Shown here piece by piece: positions 1 to 9,373 of a stretch of DNA of 64,000 nt. Under the pieces are notes generated by a model that worked only from the letters and a program-made list of their open reading frames with translations, did no database searches and was not told where the DNA came from. The stretch is taken from positions 1,223,001 to 1,287,000 of the forward strand of contig NZ_JACHMI010000001.1 of the NCBI RefSeq assembly GCF_014207985.1. Reading direction: 5' to 3'. The position numbers and the translations under genes were made by a program. The DNA is from Nonomuraea rubra. Its GTDB lineage: Bacteria; Actinomycetota; Actinomycetes; Streptosporangiales; Streptosporangiaceae. Each line of letters begins with the position of its first letter. Within the stretch, counting starts at the first letter, position 1.

Positions 1-525
1 GACGGTGTTGGCCTTCAGCCGGCGCGGGGTGCCGTCGGCCACGGTCAGGTCGCCCGAGATGCTGATGAACGACAGGTCGCCGTCCATGGCCCGGGTCTCG
101 ACGGCGCCCGAGACGGTGTTGGCGGCGACGTCGCCGCTGACGCCGTCCAGCACGACGTCCCCGGAGACGCTCTTGACGTGCGTCACCCTCTCGAACCCGG
201 CCAGTACGGCCGGGGCCGACACCACGCCCGCCCTGACCTTGCAGGTCTTGGGAACGGCGATGGACAGCACCGACCTGTGCCGGTCGCGGCGCAGCCAGCC
301 GAGCACGCCGTCCCAGGTGAGGTCGCGGTCGGCGATGGTGAGTGACCGGGTGGCCTCGTCGTAGGTGACGGTGAGCGGCGAGGCGGGCTCGATGTCGGCG
401 ATCTCCAGTGTCGGCGGCCCGTCGCTGGCCAGCACGTCCAGGCGGCCGGCGACGATACGGACGTCCAGCGTCTCCACTTCACCGAACGTCAGCTGACCCG
501 GCTCGTCGATGGTCCATTGCTGCAT
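1..525 (-). CDS. DUF4097-family beta-strand repeat protein (3' end beyond the window)
   Basis: The minus-strand frame is open from an ATG at 525 to the window edge, 175 codons with no stop. The start follows a GGGGGAG ribosome site. The first part (MQQWTIDEPGQLTFGEVETL) runs into short repeating beta-strand units such as VKSVSGDVVLDGVSGDV and SGAVETRAMDGDLSFISISG, the pattern of DUF4097 proteins, which are putative adhesin-like right-handed beta structures often paired with PadR-type regulators. There is no signal peptide, so this copy is probably cytoplasmic. The C-terminus is missing, and no biochemical role is known for the family. Confidence 0.75.
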   Translation of the reverse strand, partial: MQQWTIDEPGQLTFGEVETLDVRIVAGRLDVLASDGPPTLEIADIEPASPLTVTYDEATRSLTIADRDLTWDGVLGWLRRDRHRSVLSIAVPKTCKVRAGVVSAPAVLAGFERVTHVKSVSGDVVLDGVSGDVAANTVSGAVETRAMDGDLSFISISGDLTVADGTPRRLKANTV

Positions 526-565
526 GCTCCCCCGCCCCTCTCTAGGCGACACCTGTTCTCACGAA

Positions 566-616
566 TCACGATATGTCGCGTTTCGCGGAAACTCAAGATG
601 TATCGCGTTATTCGAG
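566..616. promoter_or_regulatory. Candidate promoter/operator of the DUF4097 gene
   Basis: This AT-richer patch lies upstream of the gene starting at 525. It holds two related direct elements, GATATGTCGCGTT (570-582) and GATGTATCGCGTT (598-610), 28 bp apart. Half-sites with GATAT or ATGT resemble operators of PadR-type regulators that often accompany DUF4097 genes. No PadR gene is visible in the window, so the assignment is inference. Confidence 0.3.
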
Positions 617-649
617 CCTACGGCTTAAGAGCGGCGGCCGCGCAGGTGG

Positions 650-829
650 TCAGTCGTCATCGTCGTCGTCGAGGCGCGCCAGCCACGTGGCCAGCCGCTC
701 GATCGGCGTCTCGAACTCGGGGTTGAGATCGACGAACTCGCGCAGCCGCTCGCCCAGCCACAACAGGCTGACCTCCTCCTCGCCGCGCCGCTCGACCAGC
801 TCCTCGATCCCCCGATCGGTGAAGTACAT
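650..829 (-). CDS. DUF6104-family small acidic protein
   Basis: This 59-residue protein starts at an ATG at 829 and stops at 650. It begins MYFTDRGIEELVERRGEEEV and ends in an aspartate run (RLDDDDDD). The middle (WLGERLREFVDLNPEFETPIERLATWLARL) is an amphipathic helix-turn-helix-like segment. It matches my recollection of the actinobacterial DUF6104 family, which commonly sits just downstream of the 2-oxoglutarate dehydrogenase gene, as here. It is cytoplasmic, has no catalytic motif and has unknown function. It lies 112 bp beyond kgd on the same strand, after the kgd terminator, so it may have its own promoter. Confidence 0.75.
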   Translation of the reverse strand: MYFTDRGIEELVERRGEEEVSLLWLGERLREFVDLNPEFETPIERLATWLARLDDDDDD

Positions 830-890
830 CGCTCTCCATTCACAAGGTCAGCAGGCCTCCGGCCTGCACTTTAGCCTGCCTGAGCAGCAG

Positions 891-929
891 CGAGCCCCCG
901 GCCGCCCGAACGGGCGGGCCGGGGGCTCG
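891..929 (-). terminator. Strong hairpin after kgd
   Basis: A 13-bp stem (CGAGCCCCCGGCC at 891-903 with its complement at 917-929) encloses a second 5-bp stem and a two-base loop. It lies 13 bp beyond the kgd stop, with no clear T-run on either side, as is usual for GC-rich actinobacteria. A smaller hairpin, GCAGGCC/GGCCTGC, lies at 851-867. Confidence 0.75.
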
Positions 930-941
930 GAAGCCGGTGAC

Positions 942-3900
942 TCAGCCGAAGATCTGGTGCAGGATCTCCTCGAGCTCCGTGTCGTGCGAGTTGTGCGACC
1001 CGGTCGCCGGCGAGCTGTTGGGCGTGCGCGACACGCGCCGCACCGCCCGGCCGTTCAGGGTCTGCGGGTCCTCGGCCAGCTTGAGCGTGAGGTACGGCCA
1101 CGGGCCCATGTTGGCCGGCTCGTCCTGCGCCCAGATCAGCTCCACCTGGTCGCCGTACCGGGCGAGCTCGGCGGCGAGCTCCTCGGACGGGAACGGGTAG
1201 AGCCGCTCCAGCCGGACGATCGCGACGTCGTCGCGGCCGGTCTTGTCGCGGTGCGCCGCCAGGTCGTAGTAGAGCCTGCCGGAGGTGAGCACCACCTTGG
1301 TGACCTTGGCCGCGTCGGCGGTCGTGTCGCCCAGGACCGGCTGGAAGGAGCCCGCGGTGAAGTCGGACGCCTTCGAGGTGGCCGCCTTGTGGCGCAGCAG
1401 CGACTTGGGCGTGAAGACCACCAGCGGCTTGTGCCGCTCCGACTCCACCTGCCAGCGCAGCAGGTGGAAGTAGTTGGCCGGGGTGGTGGGCTGCGCGACC
1501 GTCATGTTGTCCAGCGCGCAGACCTGGAGGAACCGCTCGATGCGGGCGGAGGAGTGGTCGGGGCCCTGGCCCTCGTAGCCGTGCGGCAGCAGCAGCACGA
1601 CCGAGGACTTCTGACCCCACTTCTGCTCGCCCGACGAGATGAACTCGTCGATGATCGTCTGGGCGCCGTTGACGAAGTCGCCGAACTGCGCCTCCCACAG
1701 GACCAGGGCGTCCGGGCGGACGACGCTGTAGCCGTACTCGAAGCCGAGCGCCGCGAACTCGCTGAGCAGCGAGTCGTAGACGTAGAACTTCGTGGTGCCC
1801 TGGTTGAAGGTCTTGAGCGGCGTGTGGTCGGCGCCGGTCATCCGGTCCACCAGGACGGCGTGGCGCTGGGTGAACGTGCCGCGCCGGGAGTCCTGGCCGA
1901 CCAGGCGCACCGGGTGGCCGTCCATGAGCAGCGAGCCGAACGCCAGCGTCTCACCCATCGCCCAGTCGATCGCGTCCTGCTCGACCATCTGGCCGCGGCG
2001 CTGCAGCACCGGCGCCAGGCGCGGGTGCGGCGTGAAGCCGTCGGGGAGGTTGAGCTGGGTGTCGACGATGCGCTTGAGCGTCTCGTGGGTGATGCCGGTC
2101 GGCGTGTCGTCGTGCGACCACTTGACGACCTCGGTCGGGGGCACCCGCATCGCGGCCGCCTCGGCCGGCTTCTTGGCCGCCTCGCGGGTCTCGGTGAACG
2201 CCTGCTCCAGCTTGGCCTGGTAGTCGCGCAGCGCCTGCTCGGCCTCCTCGACCGTGATGTCGCCCCGGCCGATCAGCGCCTCGGTGTAGAGCTTGCGGGT
2301 CGAGCGCTTGGCGTCGATCAGGTCGTACATCAGCGGCTGGGTGAAGGCGGGGTTGTCGCCCTCGTTGTGGCCGCGACGGCGGTAGCAGATGAGGTCGATG
2401 ACGACGTCCTTGCGGAACGCCTGGCGGTACTCGTAGGCCAGCTCGCCCACGCGCACCACGGCCTCGGGGTCGTCGCCGTTGACGTGGAAGATCGGCGCCT
2501 GGATCATCCGCGCCACGTCGGTCGCGTAGACCGAGGAGCGGGACGAGGCGGGCGAGGTCGTGAAGCCGACCTGGTTGTTGACCACCACGTGCACGGTGCC
2601 GCCGGTGCGGTAGCCGCGCAGCTGCGACAGGTTGAGCGTCTCGGCCACGACGCCCTGGCCGGCGAAGGCCGCGTCACCGTGGACGAGCACGGGCAGGACG
2701 GTGAAGCCCTCCTCGCCGCGCTCCAGGAGGTCCTGCTTGGCGCGGACGACGCCCTCCAGCACCGGGTCGACCGCCTCCAGGTGGGAGGGGTTGGCGACCA
2801 CGGAGGCGGTGATCGTCTTGCCGCTCGGCGCGGTGAACGTGCCGGTCGCGCCGAGGTGGTACTTCACGTCGCCGGAGCCGTGCGCCGTGCGCGGGTCGAT
2901 GTTGCCCTCGAACTCGCCGAAGATCTGCGCGTACGACTTGCCCACGATGTTGGCCAGCACGTTGAGGCGGCCGCGGTGGGCCATGCCGATGACGACCTCG
3001 TCGAGGTCCTCGTCGGCGGCGTCGCTGATCACCGAGTCGAGCAGCGGGATCAGGGCCTCGCCGCCCTCCAGCGAGAAGCGCTTCTGGCCGACGAACTTCG
3101 TCTGCAGGAACGTCTCGAACGCCTCGGCGGTGTTGAGCCGGGACAGGATGTTGAGCTGCTCGTCGCGCTCGGGCGACTTGTGCGGCTTCTCCACCCGCGC
3201 CTGGATCCAGGCCCGCTCCTCGGGGTTCTGGATGTGCATGTACTCGATGCCGACCGTGCGGCAGTAGGAGTCGCGCAGCACGCCCAGGATGTCGCGCAGC
3301 TTCATCAGCGGCTTGCCGCCGAAGCCGCCGGTCGCGAACTCGCGCTCCAGGTCCCACAGCGTCAGGCCGTGCGACTGGATGTCGAGGTCCGGGTGCTTGC
3401 GCTGCTTGTACTCCAGCGGGTCGGTCTCGGCCATGAGGTGGCCGCGGACGCGGTAGGCGTGGATCAGCTCGATCACGCGCGCGGACTTGGCCACGTCGTC
3501 GTCGTGGGTGGCCGAGATGTCCTGGATCCAGCGGACCGGCTCGTACGGGATCCGCAGCGCCTCGAAGATCTCGTCGTAGAAGCCGTCCTCGCCGAGCAGC
3601 AGCCGGTGGATCTGGCGCAGGAAGTCGCCCGACTGGGCGCCCTGGATGATCCGGTGGTCGTAGGTGCTGGTCAGCGTCATGACCTTGGAGACGGCCAGCC
3701 GCGAGAGCGTGTCGGGGGAGGCGCCCTGGTATTCGGCCGGGTACTCCATCGCGCCGACGCCGATGATCGTGCCCTGGCCGGGCATCAGGCGCGGGACGGA
3801 GTGCACGGTGCCGATCGTGCCCGGGTTGGTCAGGGAGATCGTGGTGCCGGAGAAGTCGTCGACGCCGAGCTTGCCCCCGCGGGCCTTGCGCACGACCTCC

Positions 3901-4655
3901 TCGTAGGCCATCCAGAACTGCCGGAAGTCCATCTCCTCGGCGCCCTTGATCGAGGGCACGAGGAGCTGGCGCTCGCCGTTGCTCTTCTGGACGTCGATCG
4001 CCAGGCCGAAGCCGACGTGCTCGGGCTTGACGAGCGTCGGCTTGCCGTCGATCTCCGCGTAGGAGTAGTTCATCTCCGGCATGGCCTTCAGCGCCTTGAC
4101 GATCGCGAACCCGATCAGGTGCGTGAAGGAGACCTTGCCGCCACGGCCCCGCTTGAGGTGATTGTTGATCACTATGCGGTTGTCGATGAGCAGCTTGGCC
4201 GGGATGGCCCGGACACTGGTCGCCGTCGGAACGGACAGTGACAGGTCCATGTTGGCCGCCGTGCGCGCGGCGGCGCCGCGCAGCTTGACCTCCTCGGCGC
4301 CCTTGGGCACCGGGGTGGCCGGCTGCTTCGGCTTCTCGGCCGCCGGCGGGGTCTTGGCAGGCGCCTTGGGTGGCGCCTTGGGAGCCTGGGGAGGTGCGGG
4401 CGCGGTCACAGAGCCGTTCGCCGCCTCCCTGACCGGGGTTCGGCCCGGTCCGTAATCAGGGTTGTAGTCAGCGAAGAAGTTCCACCAGGCCTTGTCGACA
4501 GACTCGGGATCTTGGAGGTACTTCTGGTACAGCTCGTCGACAAGCCACTCGTTCTGACCAAAGCTTGCCAGCGGGTTTGTCCGCGACGACTCAGACGACA
4601 CGGCGGAAATCGCCCTCTTCCGCAGATCGGCGTTGATGTTAGAGAACCTGTCCAA
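942..4655 (-). CDS. kgd: Multifunctional 2-oxoglutarate metabolism enzyme (KGD/SucA type)
   Basis: This 1,237-residue cytoplasmic enzyme of the TCA cycle is the actinobacterial fusion of a 2-oxoacid-dehydrogenase acyltransferase core with the thiamine-diphosphate E1 part of 2-oxoglutarate dehydrogenase. The N-terminus carries the typical [16 protein letters not shown] segment. A Pro/Ala/Lys-rich linker (about 70-120) leads to the acyltransferase domain (about 125-345) with [15 protein letters not shown]. The E1 region has [28 protein letters not shown] and NNQVGFTT for ThDP binding, then the transketolase-like region with [20 protein letters not shown]. It starts at a TTG (4655); no better start is seen. 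Family members make succinyl-CoA, succinic semialdehyde or 2-hydroxy-3-oxoadipate, and are inhibited by GarA in mycobacteria. Confidence 0.95.
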   Translation of the reverse strand: MDRFSNINADLRKRAISAVSSESSRTNPLASFGQNEWLVDELYQKYLQDPESVDKAWWNFFADYNPDYGPGRTPVREAANGSVTAPAPPQAPKAPPKAPAKTPPAAEKPKQPATPVPKGAEEVKLRGAAARTAANMDLSLSVPTATSVRAIPAKLLIDNRIVINNHLKRGRGGKVSFTHLIGFAIVKALKAMPEMNYSYAEIDGKPTLVKPEHVGFGLAIDVQKSNGERQLLVPSIKGAEEMDFRQFWMAYEEVVRKARGGKLGVDDFSGTTISLTNPGTIGTVHSVPRLMPGQGTIIGVGAMEYPAEYQGASPDTLSRLAVSKVMTLTSTYDHRIIQGAQSGDFLRQIHRLLLGEDGFYDEIFEALRIPYEPVRWIQDISATHDDDVAKSARVIELIHAYRVRGHLMAETDPLEYKQRKHPDLDIQSHGLTLWDLEREFATGGFGGKPLMKLRDILGVLRDSYCRTVGIEYMHIQNPEERAWIQARVEKPHKSPERDEQLNILSRLNTAEAFETFLQTKFVGQKRFSLEGGEALIPLLDSVISDAADEDLDEVVIGMAHRGRLNVLANIVGKSYAQIFGEFEGNIDPRTAHGSGDVKYHLGATGTFTAPSGKTITASVVANPSHLEAVDPVLEGVVRAKQDLLERGEEGFTVLPVLVHGDAAFAGQGVVAETLNLSQLRGYRTGGTVHVVVNNQVGFTTSPASSRSSVYATDVARMIQAPIFHVNGDDPEAVVRVGELAYEYRQAFRKDVVIDLICYRRRGHNEGDNPAFTQPLMYDLIDAKRSTRKLYTEALIGRGDITVEEAEQALRDYQAKLEQAFTETREAAKKPAEAAAMRVPPTEVVKWSHDDTPTGITHETLKRIVDTQLNLPDGFTPHPRLAPVLQRRGQMVEQDAIDWAMGETLAFGSLLMDGHPVRLVGQDSRRGTFTQRHAVLVDRMTGADHTPLKTFNQGTTKFYVYDSLLSEFAALGFEYGYSVVRPDALVLWEAQFGDFVNGAQTIIDEFISSGEQKWGQKSSVVLLLPHGYEGQGPDHSSARIERFLQVCALDNMTVAQPTTPANYFHLLRWQVESERHKPLVVFTPKSLLRHKAATSKASDFTAGSFQPVLGDTTADAAKVTKVVLTSGRLYYDLAAHRDKTGRDDVAIVRLERLYPFPSEELAAELARYGDQVELIWAQDEPANMGPWPYLTLKLAEDPQTLNGRAVRRVSRTPNSSPATGSHNSHDTELEEILHQIFG

Positions 4656-4805
4656 GGCTACTCGCCCGGACTGGCAGCGCGCGCCGAAGGACCCGTGCCG
4701 CCTCGAACGATCCTCTCAGGACCGCGCAAAGAGGTCACGCCCGCCTCGTCAATCCGGGTGGTGTAGCAATTATTACTCTTTGGTATCAACGGCTCGGCAA
4801 GAGGT

Positions 4806-5450
4806 TTATTTCCCGTCGGACAGCAATCGGCTGGCGATGCGCACCCCGGGGGACAACTCGGACAGAAGGTCTGAGAGTTCCTCGCCGGCCTGCTTGAGCT
4901 CCTCCAGCGACATGGGCTCCAGGCGCTCCAGGAGGAAGATCGCGTTGGTGGTCTCCTCGGTGAGGCGGGTCCGCACCACCTGGCGCCAGTTCCATCTCCT
5001 GCAGGTGACACCGATGTCGTCGCGCCAGATGACCTCGCCGGGCTCCGGCTGCCCGAGCGCCTCCTCCGACGCCTCGTCGCCGGTCGCCCGCACCAGGCGG
5101 GCGGGGCCGGCGTACTTGTCGAGGTCCTCGCCGCCGATCGGCAGCGCGTGCTTCACGCTGATCGTGTTGTACGCGTCGACGACCTGGTTGATCTCCGGCA
5201 GTGGCATGCGCCGGGTCAGGGCGTCGACCGAGGGGCGGGTGCGCTGCGGCTTGGCGCCGAAGGCGCGGTAGGCGTCCTTCCAGGCGTCGATCTTGTCCGT
5301 CTGCACCTCCACCGCGGAGGCGGCCGCCAGCCAGGCCCGGGAGCGGTCGTCGGTCGGCCCGTTGCGCAGGCCGTGCGCGGTCACGATGAGCACCGCGAAG
5401 TCGGGGCGCAGTGCGAGGACGGAGTCGTCCACCCAGATGTCGTCGAGCAT
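4806..5450 (-). CDS. B3/B4 tRNA-binding-domain protein
   Basis: The 214-residue product starts with MLDDIWVDDSVLALRPDFAV. It holds the B3/B4 fold known from the phenylalanyl-tRNA synthetase beta subunit: RTRPSVDALTRR and LPEINQVVDAYNTISVKHAL, then a GGEDLDKY segment, then a C-terminal helix ending at the stop. Free-standing B3/B4 proteins are thought to act on tRNA or amino acids, but their role is not established. A GTG six bases upstream (5456) is an alternative start. The gene diverges from the ArsR gene across a 73-bp gap with a large dyad, and ends 150 bp before kgd on the same strand. Confidence 0.8.
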   Translation of the reverse strand: MLDDIWVDDSVLALRPDFAVLIVTAHGLRNGPTDDRSRAWLAAASAVEVQTDKIDAWKDAYRAFGAKPQRTRPSVDALTRRMPLPEINQVVDAYNTISVKHALPIGGEDLDKYAGPARLVRATGDEASEEALGQPEPGEVIWRDDIGVTCRRWNWRQVVRTRLTEETTNAIFLLERLEPMSLEELKQAGEELSDLLSELSPGVRIASRLLSDGK

Positions 5451-5475
5451 CCCCACAGTCTAGGGAGCGCGAAAA

Positions 5476-5509
5476 CCGCAAAATTCACTTTGCAAAATTG
5501 TCTTTGCGG
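5476..5509. promoter_or_regulatory. 34-bp dyad, candidate ArsR operator
   Basis: This AT-rich imperfect palindrome is centred between 5492 and 5493. The outer arms CCGCAAA (5476-5482) and TTTGCGG (5503-5509) are exact complements, and the central TTTGCAAA (5489-5496) is itself palindromic; 12 of 17 base pairs match. It fills the gap between the divergent B3/4 and ArsR genes and lies just upstream of a -10-like TACGGT (5512-5517). It suits autoregulation by the ArsR protein. Confidence 0.55.
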
Positions 5510-5523
5510 TCTACGGTGAAGGT

Positions 5524-6090
5524 GTGGAGGAGAGCTACAAGATCAGTGACCCGCAGGTGCTGCGGGCCGTCACCCATCCGCTGCGCGCCCGGCTGCTCGG
5601 CTTGCTGCGCGCCGACGGCCCCGCCACCGCGAGCGAGCTGGGCCGCAAGATGGGCGAGAGCTCCGGCTCGACCAGCTACCACCTGCGGGAGCTGTTCAAG
5701 TACGGCTTCATCGAGGAGGACCCCGAGCAGCGCGACGGCCGTGAGCGGCGGTGGCGGGCCCGCCACCGCTACACCTCGTGGAACAGCCGGGAGATGTCGG
5801 ACACGGCCGAGGGCCGCGAGGTGGTCAAGGTCATGCGGCTGTGGCAGGCCGATGCCCTCGGGCAGATCGTGCAGGAGTTCGACGAGTCCGAGTGGTCTCC
5901 CGAGTGGGTCGAGATCGCCGGCATGAGCGACCACATCACCGAGCTGCCGCCTGCCGCGCTGGCGGAGTTCATGGCGCGTACCGAGGAGATCCTGCGGGAG
6001 CTGGAGGCGCGCCACGCGGGCGCGCCCGACGCCGAGCAGGTCCGGATCTGGGTGGGGGGCTTCCCCCGCATGCGGAGGGAGGAGCCGTGA
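5524..6090 (+). CDS. ArsR-family winged-helix regulator
   Basis: The 188-residue DNA-binding protein has the winged helix in the first 80 residues: VTHPLRARLLGLLRADGPAT, ASELGRKMGESSGSTSYHLREL as recognition region, then the wing. The C-terminal half is a helical region of the kind found in larger ArsR-like repressors. It starts at a GTG six bases after a TACGGT -10 box, which suggests a leaderless mRNA. It overlaps the MFS gene by 4 bp, so it probably represses this efflux-type pair and itself through the 5476-5509 dyad. The inducer is unknown; no metal-binding cysteine pair is seen. Confidence 0.85.
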   Translation: MEESYKISDPQVLRAVTHPLRARLLGLLRADGPATASELGRKMGESSGSTSYHLRELFKYGFIEEDPEQRDGRERRWRARHRYTSWNSREMSDTAEGREVVKVMRLWQADALGQIVQEFDESEWSPEWVEIAGMSDHITELPPAALAEFMARTEEILRELEARHAGAPDAEQVRIWVGGFPRMRREEP

Positions 6091-7382
6091 CCGCACGATC
6101 GGCCTTACGGCGCTACATGCTCGTCAGCTTCCTGACCTGGCTGCCACCCGGGATCATGATGGCCACCATGGTCCTGCTGATGACCGAGCGGGGCCTCGGC
6201 CTGGCCCGGATCGGGCTGGTGGTGACCGTGTACTCGGTCGTGACCGTGAGCCTGGAGCTGCCGACGGGCGGCCTGGCCGACGTCGTCGGCAGGCGCGTGG
6301 TGCTGGCGGCCTCGGCCGCGTTCACCGTGGCGGGGCTGGCCCTGATGAGCGTGTCCACCACGTTCTGGATGTTCCTGCTGAGCGGGGTGTTCAAGGGCGT
6401 CGCGCGGGCGCTGTCCAGCGGCCCCGCCACCTCCTGGTACGTCGACACGCTGCACGGCATCGAGGGGCCCGCGGCCGACCTCAGGCCCGGCCTGGCCAGG
6501 GGCGGCGCGATGGAGTCCGTGGCCCTGTGCTTCGGGGTGCTGGCGGGTGGCGCCCTGCCGCTCCTGGTGCCGCTCCTGGTGCCGCCCTCGCTGCTGCTCC
6601 CGCTGGCCGCGCCGCCCCTGGTGGGCGCGGTGGCGGCGCTGGTCCTGCTGGTGGTGGTGCTGTTCGCGCTGCCGGAGCCGGCCCACGAGCGCCGCTCGCT
6701 GCGGGGCGTGCTGCGCGAGGTGCCCGCCACCGTGGCCGGCGGTGTCCGGCTGGCGCTGGGCGGCAGCGTGCTGCGCAGGCTCATGCTCGCCGCCGCCGCG
6801 TCCGGCATGGTGCTGATGAGCATCGAGCTGCTCACGCCCGGCCGCCTGGCCGAGCTGGCCGGCACGGCGGAGGAGGGCAGCCTGGCCTACGCCGTGGTGG
6901 CGGCGCTCGGGTTCGCGGGCAGCGCGATGGGCAGCGCGCTGGCGCCCAGGGCCGCGCGCCTGGCGGGCGGTTCGGCCGGGGGCGCGATCGCGGGCACGGC
7001 GCTGACCGCGCTCTCCGTCGGGGCGCTGGCCGCGACGGCGGGCGTGGACGGCCTGCCCGGGATGCTGAGCGCCGGGCTCGCCTACGTCACGCTCTTCGTC
7101 GGCGGCGCGGTGACGGCCGTGTTGTGCCTGGAACTCACGCACAAGGCCGTCACCGCCGCCGAGCGCACCACGGTCACCTCGACGAGCTCGCTGTCGCTGC
7201 AGTCCGGCGGCATCGTGGCCAATCTCACTCTCGGCTCCCTGGCCGCCCAGGCGGGCCTCGCCGCCGCCTGGAGTGTCGGAGCCGTCGTGATGCTGGCCTC
7301 GGCGCTGCTGTTCGTACGGATGCCGGCGCCTACAGGCTCCAGTCCAGCTCAGGCCCTACCGGCACGATCCGGCTCGGGTTGA
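6087..7382 (+). CDS. MFS transporter
   Basis: The 431-residue inner-membrane protein has about twelve hydrophobic helices. The MFS signature between helices 2 and 3 appears as GGLADVVGRRVVL. The start GTG at 6087 overlaps the ArsR stop (GTGA), indicating translational coupling. Pairing with an ArsR-like repressor suggests substrate efflux or drug/metabolite export; the substrate cannot be told. The C-terminus (PARSGSG) overlaps the 3' end of the convergent GST-like gene by 53 bp, so no terminator fits between them. Confidence 0.85.
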   Translation: MTARSALRRYMLVSFLTWLPPGIMMATMVLLMTERGLGLARIGLVVTVYSVVTVSLELPTGGLADVVGRRVVLAASAAFTVAGLALMSVSTTFWMFLLSGVFKGVARALSSGPATSWYVDTLHGIEGPAADLRPGLARGGAMESVALCFGVLAGGALPLLVPLLVPPSLLLPLAAPPLVGAVAALVLLVVVLFALPEPAHERRSLRGVLREVPATVAGGVRLALGGSVLRRLMLAAAASGMVLMSIELLTPGRLAELAGTAEEGSLAYAVVAALGFAGSAMGSALAPRAARLAGGSAGGAIAGTALTALSVGALAATAGVDGLPGMLSAGLAYVTLFVGGAVTAVLCLELTHKAVTAAERTTVTSTSSLSLQSGGIVANLTLGSLAAQAGLAAAWSVGAVVMLASALLFVRMPAPTGSSPAQALPARSGSG

Positions 7383-8175
7383 TGTTGGTCTGGGTGACGT
7401 AGTAGTGGCGCTTGATCTGGTCGAAGACGGTGGTCTCGTGGAAGGCCGGGATCGCGTGGAGGCGGCGCGCGTACGCCCACAGCGCGGGATAGTCCGTCAG
7501 CCGCCGCACCGAGCACTTGAAGTGCGCGTAGTACACGGAGTCGAACCTGGCCAGCGTGGTGTAGAGGCGCACGTCGCTGTCGGTGAGCGTGTCGAAGAGG
7601 AACTCCGACTCGGCCAGCCGCACCTCCAGGAAGTCGAGGGTGGTGAACACGCGCGCCACCGCCTCCTCGTAGACCTGCTGGTCACGGGAGAAGCCCGCCT
7701 CGTAGACCGCGTTGTTGAGCCCGTGGTAGAGGCGGTCGTTCATGATGTCGATGTCGGGGCGCAGGCGTTCCGGATAGAGGTTGGGCGAGGTGCCCCACGA
7801 CGTCTCCAGATCGAGGGTGATCTGCGGGAAGTCGTTGGTGACGATGCGCTCGTCCCTGGCGTCCCAGATGCACGGGACGGTGTAGCGGCCCACGTAGCCC
7901 GGGTCGGTGGCGTGGTAGAGCTCGGACAGGTACTCCGGGTCGCCGCCCGGGACGCGCCAGCCCTTCTCGTCGCGGATGGGATCGACGATCGTGACGTCCA
8001 GCAGGTCATCCAGGCCCAGGAGCTTCCGGACGATCAGCACGCGCTGCGCCCACGGGCAGGCGTAGGACGCGTAGAGGCGGTAGCGGCCGGGCTCGGGAGG
8101 GCCGAGCCGATCCGTGAAACGGTTCGGCTGCCGGACGAAGCGGCCATCATCGGAGATCTCGCGGCTCAGCTTCAT
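7330..8175 (-). CDS. Glutathionyl-hydroquinone-reductase-like GST family protein
   Basis: The 281-residue protein belongs to the Xi-class GST family (ECM4/YqjG). The thioredoxin-like half contains YASYACPWAQR with the catalytic cysteine at about residue 40, and the helical C-terminal half includes NDRLYHGLNNAVYEAGFS. In the family these enzymes reduce S-conjugated hydroquinones. Actinomycetes generally make mycothiol rather than glutathione, so the true thiol here may be mycothiol (inference). The ATG at 8175 has a weak GGGG ribosome site. The gene is divergent from the MBL gene across only 46 bp and overlaps the MFS gene 3' end. Confidence 0.85.
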   Translation of the reverse strand: MKLSREISDDGRFVRQPNRFTDRLGPPEPGRYRLYASYACPWAQRVLIVRKLLGLDDLLDVTIVDPIRDEKGWRVPGGDPEYLSELYHATDPGYVGRYTVPCIWDARDERIVTNDFPQITLDLETSWGTSPNLYPERLRPDIDIMNDRLYHGLNNAVYEAGFSRDQQVYEEAVARVFTTLDFLEVRLAESEFLFDTLTDSDVRLYTTLARFDSVYYAHFKCSVRRLTDYPALWAYARRLHAIPAFHETTVFDQIKRHYYVTQTNINPSRIVPVGPELDWSL

Positions 8176-8184
8176 GCCCCCAAG

Positions 8185-8214
8185 TAGAACATGATTCGGA
8201 CGCAGAACTATATT
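8185..8214. promoter_or_regulatory. Divergent promoter with KstR-like half-site
   Basis: TAGAAC at 8185-8190 is a perfect left half of the KstR palindrome but the right half (GATTCG) is degraded. A -10-like TATATT (8209-8214) stands seven bases before the MBL GTG, consistent with a leaderless transcript. Operator function is doubtful because only one half matches. Confidence 0.3.
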
Positions 8215-8221
8215 CGGGCAT

Positions 8222-9280
8222 GTGGCGAAATTTGTGGTGACCCCCGCGAACCCCGCACAGCGGGAGGCGTGGGTCGGCGGGACGCTCCCCGGCGTCGAGC
8301 GGGTACGTCCCGGCCTGTGGTCCATCCCGGTCCCGATCCCGATCAACCCTCTCAGGTACGTGCTGGTCTACGCGCTCGAGCTGCCCGACGGCGTGGCGAT
8401 CATCGACGCAGGCTGGAACACCGACGAGGCGTACGACGCGCTCGTGGCGGGCCTGGGCGTGGCCGGGTACGCGATCACCGACGTCAAGGGCGTGCTGGTC
8501 ACCCACATCCACCCTGACCACTACGGCCTGGCGGGCCGCATCAGGGAGAGCTCCGGCGCCTGGATCGCGCTGCACCCCGCGGACGCCCGCCTGGTCCGCG
8601 AGCGCTACGACGACGAGGCCATCGACTCCCTGGTCCAGCGCGAGCGGGCGCTGCTGCGCCGCTGCGGCGTGCCCGACCTGACCCTGGACGAGCTGGCCGG
8701 CGCCTCCATGATGATCAGGCACATGGTCTCCATGGCCAGGCCGGACCGGCTGGTCGAGGACGGAGACGACCTCGACCTGCCGGGCTGGGACCTGCGGGCC
8801 ATCTGGACGCCCGGGCACTCGCCCGGTCACCTGTGCTTCGTCTCGCCGGAGCGCAGGGTGCTGTTCTCCGGTGACCACGTCCTGGCGAAGATCACGCCCA
8901 TCGTGGCCGTGCACCCCCAGTCGGGGCCGAACCCGCTGGCCGACTACCTCGACTCGCTGGACGCCGTGCGCAAGCTGGAGGTGGACGAGGTGCTGCCCGC
9001 GCACGAGTACCGGTTCCTGGAGCTGGCCGAGCGGGTGGACACCGTGATGGCGCACCACGACGCGCGGCTGGCCGAGATCGAGCAGGTGGTGGGCGCGGCC
9101 GGCGCCGCCGCTTGCTGGGACGTGGCCACCCGGCTGACGTGGTCGCGGCCCTGGGAGACGATCCCGCCGTTCATGCGGCGCTCGGCCAACAACGAGACGC
9201 TGGCGCACCTGGCGTGGCTGGAGGCGAAGGGCCGCCTGGTCAGGGAGCCGGGCGAGCCCGACCTGTGGCGCCTGCCCTGA
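8222..9280 (+). CDS. MBL-fold metallo-hydrolase
   Basis: The 352-residue hydrolase has the beta-lactamase fold metal motif HIHPDH at residues 95-100, further ligand motifs TPGHSPGHL and FSGDHVL, and a C-terminal winged-helix-like tail (LAHLAWLEAKGRLVREP). It resembles LACTB2/glyoxalase-II-like hydrolases that cleave thioesters, lactones or phosphodiesters; the substrate is unknown. It is a clear paralogue of the MBL gene at 42462-43484, which follows a steroid thiolase gene. The GTG at 8222 follows a TATATT box by seven bases. Confidence 0.85.
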   Translation: MAKFVVTPANPAQREAWVGGTLPGVERVRPGLWSIPVPIPINPLRYVLVYALELPDGVAIIDAGWNTDEAYDALVAGLGVAGYAITDVKGVLVTHIHPDHYGLAGRIRESSGAWIALHPADARLVRERYDDEAIDSLVQRERALLRRCGVPDLTLDELAGASMMIRHMVSMARPDRLVEDGDDLDLPGWDLRAIWTPGHSPGHLCFVSPERRVLFSGDHVLAKITPIVAVHPQSGPNPLADYLDSLDAVRKLEVDEVLPAHEYRFLELAERVDTVMAHHDARLAEIEQVVGAAGAAACWDVATRLTWSRPWETIPPFMRRSANNETLAHLAWLEAKGRLVREPGEPDLWRLP

Positions 9281-9373
9281 CCCGCCGGTTGGCGAGCCGG
9301 AGCGGGACCACGTACGGGAAAGGCGGTCTTCGACCTCGAAACCCGGGGTAGGGGCGGTTATCGTACTGAGGAC

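Noticed and set aside
551..560. CTGTTCTC near the DUF4097 promoter as a KstR half-site
   Set aside because: Only one half matches, there is no partner half at the correct spacing and the adjoining gene has no steroid link.
573..4241. A 1,222-codon plus-strand frame opposite kgd
   Set aside because: It is rich in Arg, Val, Leu, Gly and His with no domain, and lies exactly antisense to the well-conserved kgd codons; it reflects GC-rich third positions.
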